Source of the DNA: Takakia lepidozioides
Taxonomy: Eukaryota; Streptophyta; Takakiopsida; Takakiales; Takakiaceae
Length of the DNA: 64,000 nucleotides
Reading direction: 5' to 3'
Assembly: GCA_030704615.1 (NCBI GenBank)
Contig: CM060731.1
Coordinates: 50,406,001 to 50,470,000, forward strand
Shown here piece by piece: positions 44,240-55,679 of the stretch. The position numbers and the translations under genes were made by a program. Below the pieces are notes generated by a model, which was given only the letters and a program-made list of their open reading frames with translations, was not told the origin of the DNA and made no database searches. Each line of letters opens with the position of its first letter. Within the stretch, counting starts at the first letter, position 1.

Positions 44240-44494
44240 GTAGAAACACTTTTAAGGCTTGCTGTGGCCCACGCTCTACATGACCCGCATTTAAGACCTG
44301 CGTCTGCCCACTCCTTGCTTGATACCCCACTCCCTAAAATAAATGTAACTAATATATGTATATACCCATAACCGACATTTTTATTTCTCTTATCCCCTTA
44401 TCGGGTTCTCTATCCGGTTATTTATCATCATATAACCTGCGGTTATCAATGTAGCCTGGTTATAAAAAACCACATAACTACATGTTATCCGTAT

Positions 44495-45126
44495 TGTCAC
44501 GGACATGGTCTAGAGGAACTTACCAGGAGTAAATACCAGAAGTTACCAAGTTACCATGTTACCGGAAGTTACTATGATTTATCGTAATTTACCATGATCT
44601 ACCATGATTTACCATTATTTACCAAGTTACTGGGAGTTTACCAAATTACCAAGAATAACTTGGGAAACTGCTCAGGAAGCTTCATTTGGAGGAAACTTCT
44701 CCATCAAGATACCTCATTTGTTTAAGGAAGCTTCTCCATCAAGAAACATTTGTTTAATCTTGGAAACTTCTCCAGCAAACAACCTCCATAGGGGAAGTTT
44801 CTTAGGGAAGCTTCTTAATAGCCAGTATATATAAGAGGCGAGACTGGACACTCTTCAGTCTCGCCAACACCAGTTCAAGCTACTCTTGTTTCCAGTTCCC
44901 AGTACCCTAGCCCAGTTTCCAGTATCCGGTACTCCAGTCTAGTTTCCAGCATTCCAGTATTCAAGTCGTGTTCCAATATCTTGTACTCTTGTTCATTGTT
45001 ATAAAGATCGTCTTGATTTCTATTTACTCATCGTGCATTCGGCCACGCCGATCTTGACTACTTGTCTAGCCTTGTACCTCTAGTCTTATCTCTTGTTTGT
45101 GTTCAGTCATGTTCTCGTCCTTTACA
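44495..45126 (+). repeat. 5' LTR of the chromovirus
   Basis: Begins TGTCACGGACATGGTCTAGA and ends TCGTCCTTTACA. The U3 part is built from many TTACCANG/TTACCATGATC words (44520-44650). A TATA box TATATATAA lies at 44826-44834, followed by the inverted repeat GGCGAGACTG...CAGTCTCGCC (44837-44865). Confidence 0.95.
44826..44865 (+). promoter_or_regulatory. LTR TATA box and start-site hairpin
   Basis: TATATATAA is followed 3 bases later by a perfect 10-bp inverted repeat with a 9-base loop (GGCGAGACTG / CAGTCTCGCC). The arrangement is conserved in the 3' LTR (hairpin 50715-50743). Spacing from the TATA box places transcription start within or just after the hairpin, so the RNA would probably carry it at its 5' end and in the terminal R region. 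Confidence 0.7.
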
Positions 45127-45164
45127 GTTTAGCGAGACTAAAGTTTGTTCCTTAGTTAGTTAAG

Positions 45165-46215
45165 ATGGAAGACACATTTGCGGAAATGATCGTCATATTG
45201 CAGAGTCTTCAGCTCCAGATGCAAGAACTTCGTACCTCTACTGCCCAACTACAAGCTGATCCGTCTCAAGACCTTGGCAATGCTCTCAACAATTTGCAAC
45301 AACAAATTTCAGAGTTGAAGGAGTCGAACAATGGATCTTCAACCTTACGAGTCCCTACTACAACAAATCCTACTGCAACGGTTCTTCCAAATATTCAACA
45401 GATTACAAGGGAACCAAAGGTCAGCATGCCCGAGAAATTTGATGGGACGAGATCAAGATTTCGCGGTTTTGTTCAACAAGTACGATTGTTCCTACGACTA
45501 CATCCACAACGCTACTCTGATGAAGGTATTCAAGTGGGATTTGTGGGCACCCTTCTATCAGGCACTGCCTTATCTTGGTTTGCACCGCTATTAGAGAAAA
45601 ATTCGCATTTACTATACAATTTTGAAGCGTTCATGTCTGAGTTCACTGCAACGTTCGGAGAGAATGATAGAGAGAGAGTTGCAGAGACAAAGATGCGAAA
45701 TCTTCGACAAGGAGCACGTCCAGCTTCCGTTTATGCTGCCGAATTTTGACAACTTGCGTGCGACCTTGATTGGAATGAGAAGAGCATCATTAGACAGTTT
45801 CGATGTGGCCTAAAAGATGATGTTAAAGATTCGTTGCTGACAATGCCAAACGTGACTACACTGAGCGAATTCATTACCCAAGTCATTGCATGCGATAATC
45901 GTTTGTTCGAAAGACGTCAAGAGAAGCGATCTGGATGGACGACGACACACCATGCCGCTGCTACTACGGCACCAAATACAACGATCCATCAGACATCCGG
46001 TAATGATCATATGCAGATTGATGCTGTCTGATTCAAGCCATTGATGCCACATAAAAAACAAAGATGGCGCTCGAATGGATTGTGCCTTTATTGCGGAGAA
46101 AATGATCACATGACATTAAACTGCCCCAACAAGAAAAGATTCAAAGCTCGGGGCACCACTCAAGTGTTCGATACGAGGAGGTCGGAAAACAAAGATGTTC
46201 AGTCACAGTAGGGAC
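45165..46215 (+). pseudogene. Chromovirus gag
   Basis: Start at 45165 (MEDTFAEMIVILQSLQLQMQ). The capsid-like part reads PKVSMPEKFDGTRSRFRGFV, QQVRLFLRLHP and LSGTALSWFAPLLE, typical of gypsy Gag. A TGA at 45747 interrupts EF-QLACDLDWNEKSI. Another TGA at about 46029 comes before the zinc knuckle CLYCGENDHMTLNC (C-x2-C-x4-H-x4-C, about 46080-46125). A TAG near 46209 ends the frame. Confidence 0.85.
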
Positions 46216-47020
46216 CATGCGGCTGGACACCTCAAATTCCTCACAAAAAAAATGTCTCTTTCTATCTCCAGACCCTGTATCTTGTTTCACAGTTCCAGTA
46301 AAGATCAGGATGCAAAATCGAGATATCTCCGTAGAAGCACTTTTGGACTCGGGCACTTCAGCGTGTTTTATTGACAAAGACTTTGCGAAGAACACAATTT
46401 AACGCTCGTAAGAAGAAATTCTCGACCCCTGTTGAAGTTATCGATGGACGACCGTTAGCATCAGGAAATGTTGACCATGAAACTCGACCCCTTGAAGTGA
46501 AGCTTAAAAATCAAGCATCACAGATTGTTTTCAATGTCATCCAGTCTCCAACGAATCTTGTGATCCTTGGACTTTCCTGGTTTGTACTTCATAATCCTGA
46601 CATCGACTGGCAATCACGAAAAATTTCGGCAAGACAAAAATGCAAAAGTACCAAAGGTATTCAACCCCTGTTTATTGGAGCTAGAGCCTTTATGAGAGCT
46701 ACAAAAAAGGAGGCGACATTTGCACTTTATGCGACTCCGATCAAGACCATAACAGACAAAGGTACTTCAACATTACCCGCTCAATATCAAGATTTCAAAG
46801 ATGTCTTCGAGAAGAAAATTGCAGACATATTGCCAGAACATCGACCTTATAACTGTGCAATTGAGTTACAAGAAGGAGCCCAATCACCATTCGGCCCAAT
46901 CTATAACTTATCCCAGACGGAGTTGGCTGCATTACGCGAATACATTGATGAAAATTTGTCAAAATACTTCATCCGACATTCAAAATCACCCGCGGGGGCG
47001 CCTATCTTGTTTGTGAAATA
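46216..47020 (+). pseudogene. Chromovirus protease and RT entry
   Basis: [20 protein letters not shown] at about 46330-46390 is the D-S-G protease motif. After a frame change the reading continues [20 protein letters not shown] (46551-46610), [20 protein letters not shown] and [20 protein letters not shown], then [17 protein letters not shown], ending with TAG at 47019. Confidence 0.85.
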
Positions 47021-47640
47021 GAAGGACGGATCATTACGCATGTGTGTCGACTATCACGGTCTCAACAAAGTCACAATCAAGAATCGTTATCCATTGTCGC
47101 TGATTTCTGGGCTTCTCGACCAACTGGGACGAGCGAAGATTTTCACCAAAATCGACTTGAGAGGAGCTTATAACCTTGTACGGATAAAAGAAGGAGACGA
47201 ATGGAAAACAACTTTTCGAACAAGGTATGGACATTTTGAATACAGTGTTATGCATTTTGGTCTTACAAATGCTCCAGCAATTTTCTAACATATGATGAAT
47301 GATATCTTTCGAGAATTTTTAGATGACTTTGTAATCATCTATTTGGACGACATTTAGATATTTTCACAGAACGAAGAAGAACATGGCCGCCATGTACGCC
47401 TTGTCTTTGATAAATTAAGAGAAAGAGGACTATATGCCAAATTGGATAAATGTCTTTTCCATCAATCTGAGGTCGAATTTTTGGGCTACATTATTTCCGA
47501 CAAAGGCGTCAGAAAAAAAAAAAAAAAACCATCATCGAGTGGATTAATCCAACTTCGGTCCGAGATGTACAATGTTTTCTGGGTTTTGCAAATTTCTATA
47601 GAATCTTTATCAATGACTACTTCAAAATTGCTGCACCATT
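47021..47640 (+). pseudogene. Chromovirus reverse transcriptase core
   Basis: [61 protein letters not shown] at 47286, then the catalytic FVIIYLDDI box with a TAG directly after it (about 47332-47358), and [17 protein letters not shown]. An A-run at 47512-47527 breaks the frame. Confidence 0.9.
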
Positions 47641-48235
47641 GACACGACTCACAGGGAAGGACAAATTTGTATGAGACGAGAAGGCTGACCAGACATTTGA
47701 AAGGCTGAAACATGCATTTACAACGGCTCCAATACTCGTACATGCAGACCCATCTAAACCATTCTTCTTAGAAGCAGATGCATCGGACTTTGCACTTGGC
47801 GCGGTACTTTGTTGCTTGTATAATGGACATGTACGCAGCTTCTGTTGATGACAATGCTGTTGCAACTTGTCGTTTGCTAGACCAATACGGTACAGATGGC
47901 CGACTCCACCCTGTTGGTTTTCGTTCTCGCAAATTTTCCGCTGTGGAGATCAATTATGAAATCCATGACAAAGAACTTCTAGCGATTATCGATGTTTTTG
48001 AGAAGTGGCGTCATCTATTGGAGGGAGCTAAACATTAGGTCACTGTCTATACCGATCACAAAAACCTCGAATATTTTATGAGTGCTCGTGTTTTGAATCG
48101 ACGTCAAGCGAGATGGAGTATGTCATTAGCAATGTTTGATTTTGTTATTATCTACCGTCCCGGACATCTTCAAGGAAAACCAAATGCTCTCTCTTGACGA
48201 TCGTATCTTGCGCCAAAAGAAGGGGATACAGTTTT
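47641..48235 (+). pseudogene. Chromovirus RNase H
   Basis: [16 protein letters not shown] (47765-47810, first catalytic Asp). A short unrelated stretch follows, then [40 protein letters not shown] and, after TAG at 48036, [13 protein letters not shown] and [17 protein letters not shown]. The ~60 bases around 47815-47870 look altered compared with the family. Confidence 0.85.
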
Positions 48236-48269
48236 TGACCAACAAAAATCCATCATCCTGAAACCAGCA

Positions 48270-49760
48270 AATCTCCAATTGAATATGTTATCCATGTCCA
48301 CCTATGACGATGCAGAGATCATAAAGGAGATTCAGGAAGCACTAAAGAGCGACCATTTTGTTACGACACTACGAAGTCAACTAAATCAACCTCGAGACAA
48401 CCCACATGTTACAAACGACTTCGAATTCAAGAATGGCTTACTTTACTTCAAGAGACTTCTCTATGTACCTCCAGGACCTACACAACTTCGAATTCTTCAA
48501 ACATGTCATGATTTTCCGGCTGCATGACAGTTCGGCTTCAACAAAACAATGAAGTTAATATCCAGGGACTATTGGTGGCCGCAGATGTGAAAATTCGTAA
48601 AAGAATTTATAAAATCTTGCGACACGTGTGCTAGAGCGAAGAGACCACGACATCGACCTTACGACCTTCTTCAACCATTACCCATTCCCAAGGGTCCATG
48701 GTCGTCCGTATCTATGGACTTTATTACGGACCTTTCAATTTCCAAGACCACCGATTCAATCCTTGTTATTGTAGATCGTTTTACAAAGATGACACATTTC
48801 ATTCCATGTAATAAGACGGTTACCGGCGAGGAAACTGCAAGACTCTTCCTCAATAATATCTATTGCATTCATGGACTCCCGAAGGACATCGTATCTGATC
48901 GAGGACCACAGTTCATATCAAATTTCTGGAGGGGATTATTTCACATATTGGATACTAAGATCAACCTCTCTACAACTAATCATCCATAGACTGATGGTCA
49001 AACCGAACGTGTAAACCAGATTTTGGAGCAGTATCTTCGCTGTACGATAAATTATCACCAAGATAATTGGACAGACCTTCTGTCATTGGCTGAGTTTGCC
49101 TACAACAACATTATACATTTTTCGACTAAGCAAACTCCATTTTTCTCCAATTATGGTCATCATCCTCGAGCAAACCATTTCCACATGAAAACTGTTGGAA
49201 GCCCTGCTGCAGAAAACCTTGCTACTCATCTTGCTACGATTCACAATGAGCTTACATTCCACCTCGCAGAAGCTCAAAAACAATACAAGGAGTATGCGGA
49301 TCAACGTCGCCAACTCCAACCCCAGTTCAAGGTCGGAGATCGTGTGTGGCTTCTTCGACGGGACATACAAACCTCGCAACCATCAAGGAAGTTGGATTAT
49401 CAACGCCTGGGCCCATTCAAAATTATTCGACAAATAAATCCGGTCAGTTTTCGGCTTGAACTCCCACGAAGTATGCGCATCCATCTAGTTTTTCATGTTT
49501 CATTATTGGAGTTGTATCATCCATCGAATATTCCAGGGAGAGTTTCCGTACCACCTCCACCAATCGAAGTCAATCAGGAAATTGAGTATGAAGTCGACGA
49601 AGTCCTAAACTCTCGCATCAAGTGTAAATGTCTTGAGTATTTCGTACATTGGAAAGGCTACGACATCAGCGAACGAACGTAGGAACCTTCATTCAACCTC
49701 GCCAATGCATCTAACAAAGTCCAATAGTTTCATCAACAATATCCAGCTAAGCCCCGAGCT
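48270..49760 (+). pseudogene. Chromovirus integrase with C-terminal chromodomain
   Basis: Zinc-binding part: ILQTCHDFPAA then CDTCARAKR. Catalytic core: WSSVSMDFITDLSISKTTDS, FTKMTHFIPCNKTVTGEETA and DIVSDRGPQFISNFWRGLFH, TAG in place of Gln in NHP-TDGQTERVNQ (48987). C-terminal: FKVGDRVWLLRRDIQTSQPS and SFRLELPRSMRIHLVFHVSL (GPY/F region). Then a chromodomain: EIEYEVDEVLNSRIKCKCLE, YFVHWKGYDISERT, TAG at 49680 where Trp is expected. The chromodomain marks the chromovirus clade and would guide integration to heterochromatin. Confidence 0.9.
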
Positions 49761-50371
49761 ATACGTCAATAAGACGTCACAACGATGATGTCAGTCAAGT
49801 TAGCTTCAAGGTGAAGACTCCACATTCAATATACCTAATACACGTTAAGGAGGGAGGAGCACCACACATCACTATATATAACTACACTTCCAGCACTCTT
49901 GCATCTTGTATTGGCAGTACGGAGTGGCAGGAACCAGATACATTGGAGTTGTCGCCCAGCTACCAGATCAGTCGTTCCGACTCTCACGACCTTTAACATC
50001 ACGCCGACGCTCTCGAGACGATGAGCCACCAATGCGACGCGTACTTCCTCGTCATGACCCTGTACGACGGCAAGTAGAGCCTACTCGAAGTCTGATAATT
50101 CTGTTGGAGGTTGAGGCTTCGAACCCAGAGAGCAACGAAATCATGTTTGAAGGCAGTTTCGAAAATCAGAATGCTCAAATCACTGCGTGGTCCCAAGTTC
50201 AAGGTGTTGGACACTATCGATGGTTGCAGGGACCTATAAATCATTTGAGTCAAGAACGAAGAGCCGAATAATTGGCAAGTACCATTTGCCGGATTTTGGA
50301 TTTTCTCCAACTCTAAGCAAGTCCAAGATTTTACCGCTCCTCGAGGAACTCGGCGCTAGAGGAGGGGGTGA

Positions 50372-51004
50372 TGTCACGGACATAGTCTAGAGGAACTTAC
50401 CAGGAGTAAATACCAGAAGTTACCAAGTTATCATGTTATCATAAGTTAATATGACTTACCGTGATTTACCATGATCTACCATGATTTATCATTACTTACC
50501 AAGTTACCGGGAGTTCACCAAATTACCAATAATAACTTGGGAAACTACTCAGGAAGCTTCATTTGGAGGAAACTTCTCCATCAAGATACCTCATTTGTTT
50601 AAGGAAGCTTCTACATAAAAAAACCTTTGTTTAATCTTGGAAACTTCTCCAGCAAGCAACCTCCATAGGGAAAGCTTCTAAAGGGAAGCTTCTTAGTAGC
50701 CAGTATATATAGGAGGCGAGACTGGACACTCTTCAGTCTCGCCAACACCAGTTCAAACTACTCTTGTTTCCAGTTCCCAGTACCCTAGCCCAGTTTCCAG
50801 TATCTGGTACTCCAGTCCAGTTTCCAGCATTCTAGTATTCAAGTCGTGTTCCAATATCTTGTACTCTTGTTCATTGTTATAAAGATCGTCTTGATTTCTA
50901 TTTACTCATCGTGCATTCGGCCACGCCGATCTTGACTACTTGTCTAGCCTTGTACCTCTAGTCTTATCTCTTGTTTGTGTTCAGTCGTGTTCTCGTCCTT
51001 GACA
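50372..51004 (+). repeat. 3' LTR of the chromovirus
   Basis: Matches the 5' LTR along its whole length with scattered transitions and small changes (for example CATGGTC to CATAGTC and ACCATGTTACC to ATCATGTTATC). It is preceded by the polypurine tract and followed by the CGTAT target duplication. Confidence 0.95.
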
Positions 51005-51339
51005 CGTATCACATTTTTTTGAACGGTTCCAGTTATCGAAATATATTGATAACCGGGTTGATAACCTGGTTTTCATGCCTTGGAAACCCAATAAGTGCCT
51101 AAGAACATCTCCAGCGGTGCACAGTACATGAGCACGGTAAAAGTGATTTGAAGGTGAACTTGACGGACCCACGAGGGCATGTGCCGTTTGACGCTTCACG
51201 ATGGCCCACCGGTCGACGGCAAATGGTGACCAACATATATATATATATATATGACGCCTCCCGAAGGGAGCGTAACTTATGGTGTCACTTCACCACAAGG
51301 GCTACTTCCTTCCAGCTGAAAGGTTGACACCTTCATGAC

Positions 51340-51425
51340 ACACCAAACCGTGGTTTGAACCCACAACCACATCCAACATGGTATGTGCACATTACCACTG
51401 GGCTACATGCTGGTTGTCGGTGACC
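51340..51425 (-). mobile_element. tRNA-like (SINE-head) module
   Basis: The minus strand reads GTAGCCCAGTGGTAA (A-box-like) and, ~30 bases on, GTGGGTTCAAACCAC (B box GGTTCAAACC). The spacing resembles a tRNA gene, but the arms do not fold fully. It is probably a tRNA-derived SINE head inserted in the Harbinger element. Confidence 0.5.
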
Positions 51426-51659
51426 AACATACTTTGCCGCTCGACGTTCTTCCCTCCATTTGTTTTCCAGCGCGTTCTTTTTTTCTGCTCCGTGCGTCAT
51501 GGATTTACAACGTCGGAGACAACAACTTTACTCCCAATTGCAAGACGAATTAGATGACGATGACAGCGTTGTCTTGTCTTTTCTTGTAGATCAGCTTGAT
51601 GAAACTTTGAAATCCATGAAACAAAAAAAATAGGCAGCTCTAGGGCTGGCCGATCTACA

Positions 51660-52776
51660 AACGTGGAGCGGGATAGACAGCGAGGGCATGATAGAATCTT
51701 TCGCGACTACTTCTTATATTCACCAGTGTACTCTGCAGAATTGTTTAGACGTCGATATAGGATGAGCCAGAGGTTGTTTCTAAAAATCATGGATAAAATA
51801 TGTACACATGATACATATTTTGTTCAAAAGAGATGCGGCTGGGCTTCTTGGATTGTCTTTCATTCAAAAGTGCACCGTTGCATTGAGGATGCTCGCATAT
51901 GGAGTGAGTATTGATGTTGTGGATGCATAGTGCAGGTTAGGTGAGAGCACCATGATGGAAGCCATGAAACGATTTGTGGCAGCGATTAGGGCAATTTTTG
52001 AGTCTACGTACTTGAGGCAGCCAACCAGAGCTGACCTCGTGAAACAGCTGGAAATCAACAAAGCGAGAGGCTTTCCTGGGATGTTCGCATCAATTGATTT
52101 TATGCACTACAGATGGAAAAATTGCCCTGTAGCATGGCAAGGGCAGTTTCAAGACAATATCAAATCTAGATCAATTATTCTAGAGGCCATTGCCGATCAA
52201 TCCCTGTGGATATGGCATGCTTTCTTTGGTATGCCAGGAGGAAATAATGATATTAATGTATTGATAGGTTTCTATTAGTCGTTGATTTATTGAGGGGTGA
52301 AGCAGGTGACTTAAGCTTTGTGGTGAATGGGAATTCGTACCCCCGTTATTATCTCTTGGTAGATGGAATCTATCCAGCTAGATGGAGCTGTTTTGTTCAA
52401 ACCATACACGAGCCACAAGATGAGAAGATGCAGCACTTTGCCAAGATACAAGAAGCAAAAAAGAAAGATGTGAAAAGATGTTTTGGTGTGCTGCAATCCA
52501 GATTTGGTATAATACAAAACCCCTCCAGACAATGGGACATGAAAGACAATCTTAGATATTATCAGAGCTTGTGTGATTTTACACAACATGATAATTGAAG
52601 ACGAGAGTGACAGCAATATGGAATCTTTATTTGAGCTTGACAATGGCATACATTTCAGAAGAGGGCTAACTTTCGAGGCCTACAAACAAGGCACTGAAGA
52701 GCTGGAGGATTCACAAACTCATTTCAACCTCATGGCAGATTTGATAGAGCATTTGTGGGCCTTGAAAAGGCAATAG
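51660..52776 (+). pseudogene. PIF/Harbinger transposase
   Basis: Reads DRIFRDYFLYSPVYSAELFR, RRYRMSQRLFLKIMDKIC, then after a frame change PTRADLVKQLEINKARGFPG and MFASIDFMHYRWKNCPVAWQ (first catalytic Asp), SIILEAIADQSLWIWHAFFG, MPGGNNDINVL. After a stop at 52276 come YYLLVDGIYPARWSCFVQ (second Asp), RCFGVLQSRFGIIQNPSRQW and ILHNMIIEDESD (last acidic positions). This is the plant transposon protein family. At least three frame breaks make it inactive. Confidence 0.9.
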
Positions 52777-52881
52777 TTCTCATAGAAATAAAAATGCCTG
52801 TCATTTATCTTCACAATGAAACTTGTCATTCATCTTCGCTAAGTCCAGTCTCCATGTGGCTTGCAAATCCAGTGTCTGGGT

Positions 52882-53669
52882 CTAGCTGGGAGCCAAGTCT
52901 GCTTGCCAAATAGGAGGTGTGTCTTTGGGGCTTGTATGAGATGTTTGTAGCTTTGCAAATTCACCAACTTCCAACCGCCTTCGCAGCTTCACTAACTCCT
53001 CATGTCTTCTGAGTCTCAAATACTCACGAGCCTCCTCCGAAGTCACTTCGTCATCTGCTATGGTGAATAGTGCAAGTGCACTTTGATCTTGCATAATCTC
53101 CGCTTTCTTCAATGTCGCAACTGCCATCTCTGCAGTTGCTTGAGCTTGTGCCCTATGAGCACGTTCTCTAATTGTTTGTGTCTTTTGCTGCTCTTTGGCT
53201 GCTCGAGAGCCCTACGGATGTTTCAAAACCTTCTCTTCACTGAAATTTACCGTAACATCCTGAACCTCCATAGAGCTGGAATTGTCTGCTTCATCTACTT
53301 GACCACTAGCATTTCCCTTCATGGGCGGGGTTTTTTCCTGCTCATCTCTCACATCAGCCCACCTAGGTATGTCCTTCAGTAGTAACCAGCAGTGAATATT
53401 AAATCCAAATGACAATTTTTTAGGATGCTTCAGTTTGTAAAGCTCCAGTGCTTTTTGTAGCGTATCTTCAGTGATGTTCCACTCTCATTCAACTGTAATA
53501 CCGCCCCATAATTACCTACAAACTTTGCCACATCGTGCTTGATGACTCCCCATTTTGTTTCTAAGCTCCTTGGTGGTCGCTCTCCTCCCATGACAGGTAA
53601 TGTTCGGAATTTTACAGGGGCTGGTGGCTTAAGTGCCGTGCAGGATGACCGCTGGGGGTGCAGCTTCAA
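52882..53669 (-). pseudogene. Harbinger ORF1: Myb/SANT-like DNA-binding protein
   Basis: Minus strand from 53669: PPRSLETKWGVIKHDVAKFV, GNYGAVLQLNESGTSLKIRY, then after a frameshift KLSFGFNIHCWLLLKDIPRW, an acidic linker, and a C-terminal coiled-coil helix (VTSEEAREYLRLRRHEELVK). It fits the Myb/trihelix-like partner that PIF/Harbinger transposases need for DNA binding. Two frame changes. Confidence 0.8.
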
Positions 53670-54029
53670 GCAACCTCAGCGACGACATCTGCAGCTTGTC
53701 GTTGCTGCGTGACATGTCGTGACCGTTGGAGATGCTCTAACATTGGTAACTACCAGTGTTGGCCGGGTACCATGTTTTGAGCCCTCTTCCGGTCCCGGTT
53801 ATGGCGTACTTTTTGAAAAAAAAGATGGCCAGGGCAGGGTATACTAATAGGTTTGAAAAACATCTCGGTTACAGGTTCTCATTAAACACATGATTTTTTT
53901 TGGTCCGATCTACCAGTTATGCCAAAAAATTAAATGTCGGTTCCATGGTACCGGTTATGGGATTCATCCATTTTTACTTAAAGTTTACTTTTTCTAGCAT
54001 TTTTGTGTATGTGTGTAAAACTACACAAG

Positions 54030-54088
54030 AGGGTTGTGGCCTGGTGGTAAGCCACTCGTGTATTGGCCTGTGGGTTTGGGGTTTAAAC
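54030..54088 (+). mobile_element. tRNA-like (SINE-head) module
   Basis: Plus strand GTGGCCTGGTGGTAAGCC (A-box-like), then GGGTTTGGGGTTTAAACC (weak B box). It ends exactly where the inner hAT element was inserted. The same two-box layout occurs elsewhere in the window. Confidence 0.4.
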
Positions 54089-55182
54089 CAGTGTTGGGCG
54101 GGTATATGAATTACCCTGATATACCCGCCGGGTATATCAGGGTATATTGATATATATATATACTCTGATGTGGCAAGTTTAGGTACCCGGATGTATACCC
54201 TTATATCAGGGTATATTTTTATGATATACCCTTATCCTTATATTTACCCTGCATCAAGAGACGCTCAATATACCCTATTTTCCTGAAGGGTATATCTAAT
54301 CAGGGTATATAAGGGCCTTTACGTGCCTTCATAGCCTTTATGCTAGGTCTTTTCTCTTTTTGTTGTGTTGTTAGGGAGCCTTGAGCTATAAGAAAGCTCC
54401 AACTCACAGCTAAAACAAATGTTACATATATATCATTATTTAAATGTCATATAACCCAAACAATACCTCTTCAGATCTCGCATATATATATATAAAAGGA
54501 AACCTGACAGCCCACAATTTAGGTCCTTGAGGGGTTTTTATTTATTTATTTAAGGAAATCTGGGAGCAACAGCCCACAATTCAGGCCCTTGAGGACGGGG
54601 AAAGATTAACCCCCTTTCATTTATGGGCCATGAGACCTACAAGACGATCAACGCCCAAACATACCATCACACGAACAATCCCACACATGGGGCAGGGCAG
54701 CGGGTTCGAACCCCGAACCACTTGAGTGACACACACTGTGCACTTACCAGTTGAGCTACCAGCCGATGTGCTTTTTTTTAATCTCAAACCTTCTTGCATT
54801 GGAAATTAACACCAAAATATTATGCAATATCTTATCAATTTTCTCTTTTACCATATATTGTTTTTTATTTTTGTTTACTTTTGTTTTTTTGTACATATTG
54901 AAGAACATCTTGTGAGCAGTCGCTCCCAGGTTTCCTTTTTGAAAAAACAAAAACATCATATATTCTTTAAAACCATTAAATTATATATTAGTGGAAATAA
55001 TTATCCATACCCGGAAACTATTCATACCCTCATGGTATATTTTGGCATATATATCCATACTCGGGGGTTATATAGAAATCTGAAAAGTTAATTTACCCAT
55101 ACCCGGAGGGTAAATGATTTGACAAAAGTAATTTACTTATACCCTAAGGATATATTGAATTCAATATACCCGCACAACACTG
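54089..55182. mobile_element. hAT-like element, inner (1094 bp), nested
   Basis: Ends CAGTGTTGGGCGGGTATAT and ATATACCCGCACAACACTG. Flanks GTTTAAAC (54081-54088) and GTTCAAAC (55183-55190) are an 8-base duplication with one mismatch. The interior is dense in GGGTATAT/ATATACCC words, with no transposase. Confidence 0.85.
54683..54770 (-). mobile_element. tRNA-like (SINE-head) module
   Basis: Minus strand GGTAGCTCAACTGGTAAGTG (A box) and GGGGTTCGAACCCGC (good B box), separated by ~35 bases. The downstream sequence is not a full cloverleaf. It lies inside the inner hAT-like element. Confidence 0.5.
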
Positions 55183-55679
55183 GTTCAAACGTGTATTGGC
55201 CTATCATCTATATCTCTGCCTTCATGCTGGGGGCTCCGCCCGTGTAATACACTAAGCTTATAACTTACAACTATTATTTTAGCCAAAGCCCAACTAATTA
55301 ATTTCCTATCTATTGGACATTCTCAATGTTGTGCACCTAATCTTCCCAACTATTGTAGTTACTAGTAAGACATAACATTCCACCGAGGATCTGTCCATAT
55401 GTAATGTTATTAATTACCATCACCAATCCCTACACCTATATTATCTAGAACCGCCTCTACGCCATCCACATTTGCTCCGGATCTTGCTCCGGGTATAGCA
55501 CCCTTACAATCACGATGCCAGTTCTTTAGCCGGTTAGGAAGCTCGATGGCTTTTGCTGGTTCCTTCCATGGCGGTTCCTACAAGGCCTACACTTTCCGGT
55601 TATGCAAATGTGCATAACCGGCAAATAACCGCCGGATATGCATGTCCATATGCCATACCCGGCCAACACTGGTAACTAC

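Larger units (their letters stand above)
44495..51004 (+). mobile_element. Full-length Ty3/gypsy chromovirus with two LTRs
   Basis: A 5-base target duplication, CGTAT, flanks the element (44490-44494 and 51005-51009). LTRs of 632-633 bases start TGTCACGG and end ACA. Internal order on plus: gag with zinc knuckle, protease, RT, RNase H, integrase, chromodomain, then a polypurine tract (AGAGGAGGGGGTGA, about 50357-50371) before the 3' LTR. The LTRs are nearly identical by eye, so the insertion is fairly young. Even so, the single coding region carries about a dozen stops, mostly of types that C-to-T or G-to-A changes create. Confidence 0.95.
51103..53737 (+). mobile_element. PIF/Harbinger DNA transposon with both genes
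   Basis: Ends GAACATCTCCAGCGG and the reverse complement of CCGTTGGAGATGCTC, imperfect inverted repeats of the plant PIF/Harbinger type, flanked by TAA on both sides (51100-51102 and 53738-53740), the 3-bp duplication of this superfamily. It carries a DDE transposase on plus (51660-52780) and a Myb/SANT-like gene on minus (53127-53669 and adjacent), convergent as in autonomous elements. Both are broken. The segment 51235-51430 looks like a small insertion (AT run plus a tRNA-like module). Confidence 0.85.
53754..55671. mobile_element. hAT-like element, outer (1918 bp), 8-bp duplication GTAACTAC
   Basis: Ends CAGTGTTGGCCGGGTACC and TACCCGGCCAACACTG. GTAACTAC is perfectly repeated outside both ends (53746-53753 and 55672-55679). 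No transposase is present, so it is non-autonomous. It holds a second hAT-like element at 54089-55182 and tRNA-like modules. It landed 16 bases from the Harbinger element. Confidence 0.9.

Noticed and set aside
54683-54770. Functional tRNA genes
   Set aside because: A and B boxes are present, but acceptor and anticodon stems do not pair properly; treated as SINE heads.
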